40,630 nt of DNA from positions 1 to 40,630 of the forward strand of contig UQKY01000015.1 of the NCBI GenBank assembly GCA_900541785.1, read 5' to 3'. The stretch's first letter is position 1, and each line of letters opens with the position of its first letter. A model generated the notes under the pieces. It was given only the letters and a program-made list of their open reading frames with translations, searched no databases and had not been told where the DNA came from. The DNA is from an uncultured Collinsella sp. Its GTDB lineage: Bacteria > Actinomycetota > Coriobacteriia > Coriobacteriales > Coriobacteriaceae. The position numbers were made by a program, and so were the translations under genes. Positions 7,017-14,661 of the stretch are shown here, one piece after another.

Positions 7017-9842
7017 CTACACCCCGACCCTCTCGGCGTACAAGTTGAAGAGGTGGGCGACAATCTTCTCCTCGTCTCCGCCGAAATCAACGCCATAGGC
7101 GGCCTCAACGGCAGTGTCGAGCGCCTTGTGCGCCGCCATCAGCTCGGGGAAGAACGTCTCGTTCTTGGGATCGTACATGTCCGCGAGCGTCGCACCTTCT
7201 TGGGCATCCCGGGCGTCGAGCACGGCCTGGGCGCAGCGCTCGACTTCCTCGCGTTGGGATTCCGTGGGCTCGGGCCAGACGAAGTTGTTGTAGTCAATAC
7301 CAGCCGAGTACTGATAATCATCTTTCAGTCTTCCGGTCACGACCCTAACCCATGCATTATGAAATTGGGACTGCAACACCCCATATTGATAGAGAGTTGC
7401 ATTTGGGATAAGACGAACTTTATTGCTACAAAAGACCTCAGCATCGACGAACCCCATTGGGATGTATCGCCTTCGGCTTGATGAAACCTCTGGTATCAAG
7501 ATTGAATCTGTGTCCGACAGGATTTCAGTTCCAAAATGGGCAGGGCACTCCGCAGCTTTAACGGTCTGACTTCTCTTGCTCTTGAGCCGATACCGGCGTA
7601 CCGCTTCAACCCTTTCCCTGCATTTAGGCAGATTCTTTAGCTCATCCCAATTTGCGTTCCCAAGCCATAAACACCAACGGCTTTTGCCACGGATAAATTC
7701 TTGTGATCCAAGCCACTTGTGAAAGAATTTCTCTGCACCAGGTTCACTTTGCAAGAATTCGATTTTCTGCTCATCAGTGAAAAGGTAATTGCCGTCGTCT
7801 ATAGGCTGGGAGCCTATTCCCATTTCTGGAACATCTGATAATGGCTTACTTCTGCTGTAGACAAAAACGTCCGGAGCGTCTTTCAGATACGCATTGATTC
7901 GAGCCGTGGGAATCTGTTCTTCGTCGCTGTCCGGGGTCGCGTGGTAGAAGAGCGTCTTGGTCCCCGACTCGCGGGAGAACCCGACAATGACACAGAACAC
8001 ATGTGCCTTGTCCGCAGCCTCGTTGTCCCAGCGGAAGGTGTTGTGCGCGAAGTCGATGTGTATACCCAGGTCGTGCAGGGGTTTCCAGAGGTTGGCGACC
8101 TGCTCGCCCTGACATATCGAGTTGGTAGAGACCAGGGCGCAGCGCGTGCGCTTTCCCTGCGTGAACCTCGCGGCCTTCATGTACCAGGCCCCGCAGTAGT
8201 CGATGTTGCCTGCGTTCTTCGCTCCGTCGAAGACCTCAAGGAGCTCCGCCTTCTGCTCCTTGGACTGGTTACGGGCCCCAAGGAAGGGCGGATTGCCCAC
8301 GAGGTACGTGAGGTCATCGGGGAACACCTCGGACCAATCGGTCTTGAGGGCGTTGCCCTCATGGAGGTTGCTGAGGCTCCTGAGCGGCAGGAAGTCGAAG
8401 TCGTAGTCGACGTATATCTCCTGCGTCTTTCGGAGCATCTGCTCCTCGGTGATCCAAAGGGCGGTCTTGGCGACCGAGACGGCGAAGTCGTTTATCTCGA
8501 TGCCGTACAGCTGGTCCAGGGACACGCGGACAGGGCTGTCCTGCGCAACGACGAGGGACGTCTGCCCCGCGTTGCCTGTCTCCTCGCTGAGCTCGTCCTC
8601 GATGATTCGGTTTTCGATGGTGCGCAGCTGCCGGTACGCCTCGGTAAGGAAGTTGCCCGAGCCGCATGCCGGGTCTCCGATGGTGATGGAGGCCACCTTG
8701 TCGTGCAGCCTCGCCAGGGCCTGCTTGCGCTTGGCAGCTGTCTTCTCGCCCTCGGCCTCGTGGAGTTCGTCCCACAGCTCGTCGAGGAAGAGCGGCTTGA
8801 GGCAGCGCTCGATGTTCTCGACGCTCGTGTAGTGCATGCCCCCGGCGTGGCGCGTCTCGGGGTTCAGCGTGCCCTCGAACACGCCGCCGAAGATGACGCC
8901 CGAGATCTCGCGCCAATCGAAGTCCTGGGACGCGTCGGTGATGGCCTCGAGAATCTCCGGGGTCATCTGTGGGACGATGATGGAGGAGTCGGCGAACAGA
9001 CCGCCGTTCACGTAGGGGAAGGCCGCGAGGTCCTCGTCCATGTACTCGTCCCTCTGCTCTAAGGGCGTGTCGATCGCCTCGAACAGGTCCACCAGCTTGC
9101 GGCGGAGCTTGGCAGGGTCACCCTCGCAGTACCTACCGAACGCCTGGTGCGATTGCAGGAGGTCGGCGTCCTCGGCGTAGAGCAGGAAGATGATTCGGGT
9201 GATGAGCACGTTGAGCGAGCGCTGCTCCTCCTGCGCGCGCTCGTCCTTCTCCTCGATATGGTGGTACTGCTTGGCGAGGGCATCGTAGAGCCTGGAGACG
9301 TAGGCCCCGGCCTCGATGGAGAGCTGCTGCTCCTTGTGCAGGCGGCTCGTCTCGTTGGAGGTCAGGAAGGAGAGAAGGTACAGGCTGTCCTGGAGCTCTT
9401 CGAGGGAGAACTCCTGCACGGTGTCCTCGGGCCGCTCGTTGTCGAGGTCGTAGAGACGGAAGGTCCCGAAGTTGCACGTCATCACCCAGCGGGGGCGCTC
9501 GGAGTACGGCAGGTGCCGCGCGTACCACATGGCCTGCTGGAGCGGCGTCTCCATGCCGCCGTTCCTGGGTTCGGGCTTATCGAGGTCGATGCCCCACGAC
9601 TTCTGCTCGCAGAGGAAGTTGTGGTCAGAGACGAACACGTCGATGCGACGGCCTCTCACCTTCCGCTCGAAGTCAACGAAGCTGTCTATGGTGTTGGACG
9701 GGATGCCCAGGACGTTGATGAGCAGGTCGACCCAGAACTTTTGCGTGTCCTGCTGCTCGTTGTTGGAGCCCGCGGGGATGGCGGCAAGGCGCTTCTGCCA
9801 CCGCTTGACGAACTCTTTTGCCTCTTTCTTGCTGGCAGGCAT
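7017..9842 (-). CDS. MmeI-like single-chain type IIG/IIL restriction-methylation enzyme
   Basis: This 941-aa protein joins endonuclease, adenine methyltransferase and target recognition. The N-terminal nuclease has the PD-(D/E)xK triad D68, E79, K81 (D-x10-E-x-K), close to that of MmeI. A helical connector (about 150-340) leads to the methyltransferase, with SAM motif I DPACGSGNF (390-398) and catalytic motif IV NPPF (517-520). The length agrees with MmeI (about 920 aa). Residues about 660-840 are the expected target-recognition domain, and their DNA (about 7330-7870) is clearly AT-richer than the flanks. AGGAGG lies 7 nt before the ATG. It would methylate the element's host DNA and cut unmodified DNA without a separate restriction subunit. 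All key residues appear intact. Confidence 0.9.
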   Translation of the reverse strand: MPASKKEAKEFVKRWQKRLAAIPAGSNNEQQDTQKFWVDLLINVLGIPSNTIDSFVDFERKVRGRRIDVFVSDHNFLCEQKSWGIDLDKPEPRNGGMETPLQQAMWYARHLPYSERPRWVMTCNFGTFRLYDLDNERPEDTVQEFSLEELQDSLYLLSFLTSNETSRLHKEQQLSIEAGAYVSRLYDALAKQYHHIEEKDERAQEEQRSLNVLITRIIFLLYAEDADLLQSHQAFGRYCEGDPAKLRRKLVDLFEAIDTPLEQRDEYMDEDLAAFPYVNGGLFADSSIIVPQMTPEILEAITDASQDFDWREISGVIFGGVFEGTLNPETRHAGGMHYTSVENIERCLKPLFLDELWDELHEAEGEKTAAKRKQALARLHDKVASITIGDPACGSGNFLTEAYRQLRTIENRIIEDELSEETGNAGQTSLVVAQDSPVRVSLDQLYGIEINDFAVSVAKTALWITEEQMLRKTQEIYVDYDFDFLPLRSLSNLHEGNALKTDWSEVFPDDLTYLVGNPPFLGARNQSKEQKAELLEVFDGAKNAGNIDYCGAWYMKAARFTQGKRTRCALVSTNSICQGEQVANLWKPLHDLGIHIDFAHNTFRWDNEAADKAHVFCVIVGFSRESGTKTLFYHATPDSDEEQIPTARINAYLKDAPDVFVYSRSKPLSDVPEMGIGSQPIDDGNYLFTDEQKIEFLQSEPGAEKFFHKWLGSQEFIRGKSRWCLWLGNANWDELKNLPKCRERVEAVRRYRLKSKRSQTVKAAECPAHFGTEILSDTDSILIPEVSSSRRRYIPMGFVDAEVFCSNKVRLIPNATLYQYGVLQSQFHNAWVRVVTGRLKDDYQYSAGIDYNNFVWPEPTESQREEVERCAQAVLDARDAQEGATLADMYDPKNETFFPELMAAHKALDTAVEAAYGVDFGGDEEKIVAHLFNLYAERVGV

Positions 9843-9910
9843 ACCGGACCTCCTGCGTCGTTGTCACTTTCGGACAATTTTAAGGGGTAAAAGCCCTCTC
9901 CCAAGCGGAA

Positions 9911-9990
9911 GGGCGAGTTTTCGACGGTCCCCGGTGTCGCAGGGTCCCAGGCGAAACCCGAAGACGCCGGGGGCTGTTGGAAACTCGCCC
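9911..9990. repeat. 80-bp nested hairpin upstream of the restriction gene
   Basis: The outer arms 9911-9920 (GGGCGAGTTT) and 9981-9990 are perfectly complementary. A second 10-bp stem (CCCCGGTGTC with GACGCCGGGG, one G-T) and a small GGGT/ACCC loop lie inside. It sits in the leader or promoter side of the restriction gene, within 150 bp of its start. It could be a regulatory RNA structure, a bidirectional terminator or an att-associated palindrome. Confidence 0.6.
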
Positions 9991-10005
9991 ATCTCACAGC
10001 AACGT

Positions 10006-10094
10006 CACCCTAGGTTTTCAACGCTTTCCATGGCCGAAGGGCTTCTTATAAGCCCGCAGACTGTGGAAAGGGTTGAAAACCGGATATTAGGGTG
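10006..10094. repeat. Long imperfect palindrome near the element end
   Basis: The arms 10013-10030 and 10064-10081 match with one mismatch over 18 bp. They are framed by CACCCTA (10006-10012) and TAGGGTG (10088-10094), with an inner GGGCTT/AAGCCC stem at 10039-10055. It lies between the restriction gene and the tRNA, in the terminal 250 bp of the element. Confidence 0.6.
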
Positions 10095-10165
10095 AAATAT
10101 CGGAGTGAAATATGTAGGCGAGCTGTTTTCATCATAGAACTTTCTTTCACCCCTTTTTCACCCCT
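10091..10165. promoter_or_regulatory. Candidate integrase arm-type sites (TTTCACCC repeats)
   Basis: TTTCACCCCT occurs twice with an 11-bp period (10145-10154 and 10156-10165). The same motif is inverted as GGGTGAAA at 10091-10098, and GTGAAATAT is repeated at 10092-10100 and 10105-10113. Short repeated sites 70-150 bp inside an element end are typical of integrase arm-binding sites. That reading is inference, because no similar array is visible near the integrase. Confidence 0.4.
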
Positions 10166-10196
10166 CTATCGTCTATTTAGCCTAATCTATACAGAA

Positions 10197-10228
10197 GCAG
10201 GTCAGACGATTTATACCGTCTGACCTGC
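10197..10228 (-). terminator. Hairpin downstream of tRNA-Arg
   Basis: A perfect 12-bp stem (10197-10208 with 10217-10228) and 8-nt loop lies 9 bp beyond the tRNA 3' end in its direction of transcription. The following minus-strand bases (TTCTGT) are only a weak U tract. It may be a transcription terminator of the tRNA or part of the att region. Confidence 0.55.
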
Positions 10229-10237
10229 AATTTCTTC

Positions 10238-10260
10238 TGGTGCCCCCGGTGCGATTCGAA
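10238..10260. other. Putative attachment site in the tRNA 3' end
   Basis: The tRNA-Arg 3' half is intact and borders the element directly. Tyrosine integrases commonly use tRNA 3' ends as attB and restore the tRNA upon integration. The matching direct repeat should lie left of base 1 and cannot be seen, so the extent given is a guess. Confidence 0.4.
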
Positions 10261-10313
10261 CGCACGACACCCGCTTTAGGAGAGCGGTGCTCTATCCCCT
10301 GAGCTACGGAGGC
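10238..10313 (-). tRNA. tRNA-Arg (anticodon CCT)
   Basis: The minus strand folds into a full cloverleaf of 76 nt with encoded CCA (10238-10240). The acceptor stem is GCCTCCG pairing with CGGGGGC, the D arm contains GCTCAGGGGATAGAGC, and the anticodon stem CCGCT/AGCGG carries the loop CTCCTAA. The anticodon is therefore CCT, reading AGG. The T arm holds GTTCGAATC. Its 3' end points at the mobile element, making it the likely integration target. Confidence 0.97.
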
Positions 10314-10374
10314 ATGCTGTACTAGTGTAGCAGATTTACTGCATCGCCATACGTCGCATGACTAGACTTCGAAA

Positions 10375-10437
10375 TTGCGGTGGAATAGTTCCTATCTGAA
10401 GCATCTGAAGCCGTATTTAGGAACTATTTCACCGCAA
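10375..10437. repeat. Dispersed hairpin repeat AGTTGCGGTG family, copy A
   Basis: The 20-bp arms TTGCGGTGGAATAGTTCCTA (10375-10394) and its complement (10418-10437) flank a 23-bp loop, with one G-T type mismatch. It lies between the tRNA and the 3' end of the manO-like gene. Related copies are at 14059, 22778 and 36289. Confidence 0.9.
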
Positions 10438-10448
10438 CTGATGAGGAG

Positions 10449-10847
10449 CTAGTTGCCTTTGTGGAAAAGATTTTTGATAACGGAGGGGATGCTCTTGGCG
10501 CCCTTGGCGGTCACATCGATAAAGTCGGGCGAACGCACAAGCTTATCCTCGTCGACGTACTTGCGGACAGCACGAAGCGTCTCTTTGTCGTCGCGCGTCG
10601 AAAACGTAAAGTGACCGTTGTCCTTGGTGAAGATGGCAAAACGCGTGATCTTCTTGGTGCCGCGTAAAACCTCGGCGGCAATATAGTCGACCTCGTCCCA
10701 CGGGATTTGAATATAATCCTCGGGATTGCGCTCGTTGTAATACTCGAACGCCTTATTGCCCACCATCACGTTACCGTGGCTGGTAAGCCCCATCAGGCAG
10801 GTTGCCGGCGTTGCCAGATCGACCGTGCTGTTCTGAGATTGCGCCAT
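10449..10847 (-). CDS. manO: DUF956 family protein (ManO-like)
   Basis: This 132-aa small cytosolic protein of the DUF956 family is found next to mannose-class PTS operons, as ManO in Listeria. Recognition rests on the N-terminal segment (TCLMGLTSHGNVMVGNKAFE), the central IPWDEVDYIAAEV strand-helix pattern, and its position right after the IID gene. It is thought to modulate PTS expression; its biochemical function is not known. The ATG at 10847 was chosen because it gives the usual family length; the longer frame starting at 10898 reads through the upstream hairpin and is unlikely. GGAGGG/GAGG is upstream. A terminator-like hairpin separates it from manZ, so it may be expressed at a lower level. 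Confidence 0.88.
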   Translation of the reverse strand: MAQSQNSTVDLATPATCLMGLTSHGNVMVGNKAFEYYNERNPEDYIQIPWDEVDYIAAEVLRGTKKITRFAIFTKDNGHFTFSTRDDKETLRAVRKYVDEDKLVRSPDFIDVTAKGAKSIPSVIKNLFHKGN

Positions 10848-10863
10848 ACGCGCCTCGCCCTCC

Positions 10864-10910
10864 AATAAAAACAATCGGACCGCATCCAGTGTACCCACCG
10901 GGTGCGGTCC
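10864..10910 (-). terminator. Attenuator-like terminator between manZ and manO
   Basis: An 11-bp stem with one wobble (10877-10887 with 10900-10910) is followed on the minus strand by GATTGTTTTTATT. It lies between the IID stop and the manO start, so part of the transcripts probably end here. Confidence 0.7.
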
Positions 10911-10967
10911 GTTTCAATGGCTCAAAAGCCCTTACCTAGCAACTCTCGGTCTTAAGCCGAAGCGTGC

Positions 10968-11888
10968 TTACATGAAGCCGCAGAAGCGACCGATGATGCC
11001 GACGGCGAAGAGAGCCAGGATGATGACGATCGGGCTGACCTTCTTCTTGAGGAGCTTGCAGACCAGCAGGGTCAGGCACACGGCGGCAAGGCCGGGGATG
11101 AGCTGATCGAGGTTGGCCTGAAGCGTGGTGACCTTCATCTGATCAAGGGCGGTAGCACCGACGGAGTTGTACATCGTCAGCGCTTCCTTGATACCCTCGG
11201 AACCGGAGGGCAGGCTAGCCCAGTCGATAAAGGCGCCAGCAGACTGCTTGACCGTGGAGACGATCGGGGTGAAGGAAATGGACACCCAGCGCTCGACCAG
11301 GGCGCCGATGATGAACATACCCAGGATGGAAGCGCCCTCGGTGACCTTGCCCATCAGACCACCGGAGAGGTCCTTGGCGATGGAGGAGCCGACCTTGTAG
11401 CCAAACTCCTGCGTGTACCACAGGAAAGCGTAACGGATGATGTTCCACGCGAAGAAGAACAGCAGCGGACCGACGATGCTGCCGGACATGGCCAGGGAAG
11501 CGCCCAGAGCGCCCAGAATCGGGCGAAGGGTGAACCAGAAGACGGGGTCACCGACGCCGGCGAGCGGGCCCATCATACCGACCTTGACGCCCTGGATGGC
11601 GACATCATCGATCGGAGCACCGTTGGCGCGCTCCTCCTCGAGGGCGAGGGTAACGCCAATGACGGGGGCGGAAACATAGGGGTGGGTGTTATAGAACTCC
11701 AGGTGGCGCTTAAGAGCGGCAATCTGGTCATCCTTGCTGGTGTAGAGCTTCTTGATCGCAGGGATCATTGCGAAGCACCAGCCGCCGTTCTGCATACGCT
11801 CGTAGTTCCACGAGCCCTGAAGGACCTGATGACGGAAGCAAACCTTCTTGCGGTCAGCCTTGGTGAGCTGAATCTTGTTCTCTGCCAT
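10968..11888 (-). CDS. manZ: PTS mannose/fructose/sorbose family IID component
   Basis: This 306-aa membrane subunit works with IIC to move and phosphorylate a hexose (mannose, glucose or a related sugar). It has the IID signatures NYERMQNGG (early) and VGMMGPLAGVGDPVFWFTLRPI (centre), a cytoplasmic N-terminal two thirds, and hydrophobic helices near 115-150 and at the C-terminus (about 280-306). The ATG at 11888 has AGGAGGGG about 10 nt upstream; the GTG three codons earlier would be too close. It starts 16 bp after manY ends, in the operon manX-manY-manZ-manO. Confidence 0.96.
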   Translation of the reverse strand: MAENKIQLTKADRKKVCFRHQVLQGSWNYERMQNGGWCFAMIPAIKKLYTSKDDQIAALKRHLEFYNTHPYVSAPVIGVTLALEEERANGAPIDDVAIQGVKVGMMGPLAGVGDPVFWFTLRPILGALGASLAMSGSIVGPLLFFFAWNIIRYAFLWYTQEFGYKVGSSIAKDLSGGLMGKVTEGASILGMFIIGALVERWVSISFTPIVSTVKQSAGAFIDWASLPSGSEGIKEALTMYNSVGATALDQMKVTTLQANLDQLIPGLAAVCLTLLVCKLLKKKVSPIVIILALFAVGIIGRFCGFM

Positions 11889-11904
11889 ATGTATCACTCC
11901 CCTC

Positions 11905-12723
11905 CTACTCGTAATCGTTCAGAATGTCGCCGAGCGGGTCGCCGGAGCCACCGCCCATGCCGCCACCCTGCTTGGCCAGATCCTTAAGGCCAAGGTAGAT
12001 GAGGGCAAGGGAGATGCCAATGAGACCAAGGGCGATCAGCGTGAGCTGAGGGATGGCAGCAAGGACGAAGCCGAGGACGAAGAACGGCCAGGTCTCCTTG
12101 GTGGCCATCATGTTGATGACCATGGCGTAACCGACGGAAGCGACCATGCCGCCGCCGACAGCCATGCCGCCGGACAGCCAGTCGGGCATAGCGTTAAGCG
12201 CGTTGGTAACGGCCTCGGCCGGGATGACGCACAGAAGCACTGCCGGGATGGCGATACGAAGGCCCTGCATGAGGATGGCAGCATACTGCCAGCGCTCGAT
12301 GCCGGAGAAGTCGCCCTTCTCGGCGCAACCGTCCATGGCGTGAGCGATAGCGGTAGCAATGGTACGGCAGATCATGGTCAGGAACAGACCAGCGACCGAC
12401 AGCGGGACGGCGACGGCGATAGCGGTGGTAACGGCCTTGGCCGAATCGGTGGCGCCACCGTTGAGGGCGAGCACCATGATGATCGAAGAAGCGACCGAGG
12501 CCAGAGCGGCGTCAGGCGCGACAGCGGCGCCGACGTTAGCCCAGCCAAGGGCCATCATCTGGAGCGAACCGCCCAGGAGGATGCCCTCCTGAAGGTGACC
12601 GGTTACGAGACCGATAAGCGTGCATGCCACGAGCGGCTGATGGAACTGGAACTCATCCAGAATGCCTTCCATACCGGCAAGCAACGCGACAATCGCAACA
12701 AGCAGAATAGTGATTGCAGACAT
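11905..12723 (-). CDS. manY: PTS mannose/fructose/sorbose family IIC component
   Basis: This 272-aa multi-pass permease subunit forms the sugar channel with IID. Typical IIC features are the opening helix (ILLVAIVALLAGMEGILDEFQ), the GLVTGHLQEGILLGGSLQMMALG region and about seven to eight hydrophobic helices. The tail is Gly-rich (about 248-260). GGAGGG precedes the ATG by 8 nt. It lies 18 bp after manX and 16 bp before manZ. Confidence 0.96.
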   Translation of the reverse strand: MSAITILLVAIVALLAGMEGILDEFQFHQPLVACTLIGLVTGHLQEGILLGGSLQMMALGWANVGAAVAPDAALASVASSIIMVLALNGGATDSAKAVTTAIAVAVPLSVAGLFLTMICRTIATAIAHAMDGCAEKGDFSGIERWQYAAILMQGLRIAIPAVLLCVIPAEAVTNALNAMPDWLSGGMAVGGGMVASVGYAMVINMMATKETWPFFVLGFVLAAIPQLTLIALGLIGISLALIYLGLKDLAKQGGGMGGGSGDPLGDILNDYE

Positions 12724-12741
12724 GTATCGGACCCTCCTTTA

Positions 12742-13731
12742 CTATGCTTGAGCGGCCAGTTCGGCCTTAGCTTTCTTCAACATGGCGTCGAGATCCTCGG
12801 AGGAATCCGAAGGAACCTTGCGGACCTCGAACTTGACGCCCTTGGCCTTGAGAGCCTCGAGAGTCTTGACATCGTCATCGCCCATAGCGACGGCGTTGGT
12901 GACGACGACCTTGCCCTTGGAGTGAGCCATGGAACCGATGTTGACTTCCTTGATGTCGACGCCGGCCTCGATGGCCTTGAGCAGATCCTGCGGGTTCTCA
13001 AAGAGCAGCATGGCCTTGGTGTCACCAAAGCGCGTGTCCTTGACGACCTCGGCCATCTTCTTGATGGGCACGACGTTGGCATGGACTCCCGGAGGGGCAG
13101 CCTGCTCGATCATGGTCTTACGGAGCTCGTCGTGAGCAACGCCGTCGGAAACCACGATGATGCGGTTGGGGTTGATCTGCTTGGTCCACGTGGTGGCCAC
13201 CTGACCATGAAGCAGACGGGTGTCGATACGGACGTGGGCGATCTTGATGTGCCCATCGCCGATGACCGTTCCCGGAGGGATGGCGCCTGCAGGAGCAGCG
13301 GCGGCCGCAGCCGGCTTCTTCTCCTCGGGCTCCAGAGACTCGGGCTTGACACGCACGCCAGCCTTAGCCTCAGTCACGAGATGTTTTGCGATCGCATGTG
13401 CAGTGTTCTTTGCGTCAAAGCGCTGCGAATATGCCTCGATGAGCATAGGCAGGTTGACACCGGTGACGATAGCCCAGGAATCGTGGCCCTCGATGAGCCC
13501 GCTGATCTGGTTGAACGGCGTGCCGCCCCACAGATCAACGAGGAAGAGCACCTGCTCCTGGTCTTCGAAGGAAGCGATTGCTTCCTCGACCTTGGCACGG
13601 AAGTCGTCGGGGCCCATGCTCGGCTCGAGCGAGACCACGGCAACAGACGGCTGATCGCCAAAGACCATCGAGCCCGTCTGCTTGATTCCAGCTGCCAAGT
13701 CCCCGTGGCTAGCAAGAACAATACTTACCAT
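12742..13731 (-). CDS. manX: PTS mannose-class IIAB fusion protein
   Basis: This 329-aa cytosolic phosphocarrier accepts phosphate from HPr and passes it to the incoming sugar. The IIA domain (about 1-125) has the phosphorylated His9 in VLASHGDLAAG and the LVDLWGGTPFN motif. An Ala/Pro linker (about 130-157) joins the IIB domain (about 160-329), with phospho-His175 in RIDTRLLHGQV. The ATG at 13731 was preferred over the GTG one codon upstream because AAGGAGG then stands 7 nt away. A TATAAT -10 lies about 70 bp upstream. Sugar specificity cannot be read from sequence alone. Confidence 0.96.
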   Translation of the reverse strand: MVSIVLASHGDLAAGIKQTGSMVFGDQPSVAVVSLEPSMGPDDFRAKVEEAIASFEDQEQVLFLVDLWGGTPFNQISGLIEGHDSWAIVTGVNLPMLIEAYSQRFDAKNTAHAIAKHLVTEAKAGVRVKPESLEPEEKKPAAAAAAPAGAIPPGTVIGDGHIKIAHVRIDTRLLHGQVATTWTKQINPNRIIVVSDGVAHDELRKTMIEQAAPPGVHANVVPIKKMAEVVKDTRFGDTKAMLLFENPQDLLKAIEAGVDIKEVNIGSMAHSKGKVVVTNAVAMGDDDVKTLEALKAKGVKFEVRKVPSDSSEDLDAMLKKAKAELAAQA

Positions 13732-14058
13732 CACATAACCTCCTTTTTGTCTACGTATTTCCTACACGACATGAAAGGAGTATAGCTGTTTGGTTTGTGG
13801 AATTATAGCTAAATCCGCAAAAGGTTGGATTATTTGTTTAAACGTCTAGGTTTGTTACAAGTTGATTACGTTACTGCTTTTTGACTCATTACACGACAAG
13901 GCGTCGCTCATCAAGCCAAGCATTTTACAGATACAAGCAGGCTGTTCATTAATATCGATTTTAGGCAAGCGCGAATGCGCTTGTACTGCCGCTATTTTGT
14001 TTAAACAGACATGGCTTGACTTTTTTCGTGACTTATGGTCTATGAAACCACTCAAAAT
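13732..14058. promoter_or_regulatory. PTS operon upstream region
   Basis: No gene is seen. On the minus strand a perfect TATAAT lies at 13802-13807, with only a weak -35 (ATCCAA at 13825-13830, 17-bp spacer), suggesting an activator. TTTGTTTAAAC occurs twice (13833-13843 and 13996-14006). A perfect hairpin CAAGCGC/GCGCTTG lies at 13966-13983. I see no clear sigma-54 -24/-12 site, although many mannose-class operons use one. The repeated TTTGTTTAAAC motifs are candidate operator sites. Confidence 0.45.
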
Positions 14059-14125
14059 AGTTGCGGTGGAATAGTTCTTGTTTAAGAGCCAGAAGGCTGG
14101 ATTTAGGAACTATTTCACCGCAACT
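14059..14125. repeat. Dispersed hairpin repeat AGTTGCGGTG family, copy B
   Basis: 67 bp with inverted arms starting AGTTGCGGTGGAATAGTTC and ending GGAACTATTTCACCGCAACT, with an inner AGCC/GGCT stem. It lies 12 bp beyond the stop of hypA. Confidence 0.9.
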
Positions 14126-14136
14126 TATAGGGAATC

Positions 14137-14565
14137 CTAGGCGATGTGGAGTGGGTTGGCGGCGTCGACGGCATCGGGGGCGTCGGAGAGGCCGTCAGGA
14201 GCAGCGTCTGCCGGATCCTCTTCGGGGGTCTCGATCTGTTTGATCATGACCTCTTGGCCCTGCAGCAGGTATGTCTCGCCGCTACCGCAATGGGGGCAGG
14301 TCTTGCCGTGCTCGACCGTCGCGTAGTCGCGGCCGCACGCCTCGCAATGTGTCACGGCCTCGACGGGCTCCACAATAAGCTCCGCATCCTCGGTGATGGA
14401 CTTTTTATCTGCCGCCCAGCGCCAAGCGTCGAGCAGTAAGTCGGAAACGACGCCCGAGACCTCGCCCAGCAGCAGCGTGACGCTCGAAACGCGACTCACG
14501 CCATTGGCGCGCGCCACGTTCTCAACATCGCGAATGATGTGATAAACGATTCCCAATTCGTGCAA
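14137..14565 (-). CDS. hypA: Hydrogenase nickel-insertion protein HypA
   Basis: This 142-aa HypA/HybF family protein delivers Ni to [NiFe]-hydrogenase (or urease) precursors together with HypB. The N-terminal MHELG holds the Ni-binding His2. The zinc loop has C74, C77, C90 and C93 (CEAC ... CPHC). The start is a TTG at 14563-14565, chosen because the family always begins M-H-E and GAAAGG lies about 9 nt upstream. The last 30 residues form an acidic Asp/Ala/Pro tail beyond the usual family end. No other hyp or hydrogenase structural gene is in the window, so it acts in trans or is an orphan. Confidence 0.92.
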   Translation of the reverse strand: MHELGIVYHIIRDVENVARANGVSRVSSVTLLLGEVSGVVSDLLLDAWRWAADKKSITEDAELIVEPVEAVTHCEACGRDYATVEHGKTCPHCGSGETYLLQGQEVMIKQIETPEEDPADAAPDGLSDAPDAVDAANPLHIA

Positions 14566-14612
14566 GGTAGAAACCTTTCAACAACGGTTGATGCGATGCA
14601 AACTCAAAGCAA

Positions 14613-14644
14613 GGGGACGGCGAAATCTAGTCTGCGCCGTCCCC
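14613..14644 (-). terminator. Terminator after the oxidoreductase gene
   Basis: A perfect 10-bp stem (14613-14622 with 14635-14644) lies directly after the oxidoreductase stop and is followed on the minus strand by TTGCTTTGAGTTT. It separates that gene from hypA. Confidence 0.75.
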
Positions 14645-14661
14645 CTACCGGCCATGGTTAC

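Larger units (their letters stand above)
1..10237. mobile_element. Integrative and mobilizable element (IME), left end outside window
   Basis: Seen: a run of integrase, unknown protein, excisionase-like protein, DnaB/RepA-like ATPase, MobC-like protein, VirD4-like coupling protein and relaxase, followed by a structured non-coding tract and a restriction-methylation gene. It stops at the 3' end of tRNA-Arg(CCT). Beyond the tRNA lie ordinary chromosomal genes (PTS operon). No type IV secretion channel genes (VirB4, VirB6 and so on) are present, so the element looks mobilizable by a helper rather than self-conjugative, unless further genes lie left of base 1. The tRNA 3' end faces the element, the usual geometry for tRNA-targeted integration. 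I did not find a copy of the tRNA 3' sequence in bases 1-50, so the left junction is not in view. Confidence 0.75.

Noticed and set aside
6648..7481. 277-aa open frame through the structured tract into the restriction gene
   Set aside because: It crosses hairpins and the antisense end of an intact gene; there is no ribosome site and residue usage is not protein-like.
9911..10094. Long hairpins considered as a retron msr-msd
   Set aside because: No reverse transcriptase gene is in the window.
11875..13785. 636-aa open frame on the + strand over the PTS operon
   Set aside because: It lies antisense to manX-manY-manZ, which have unmistakable family signatures; its composition is a mirror of theirs.
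13732..14058. Sigma-54 (-24/-12) promoter for the mannose PTS operon
   Set aside because: No TGGC-N8-TTGC pattern was seen on the minus strand; a TATAAT -10 is present instead.
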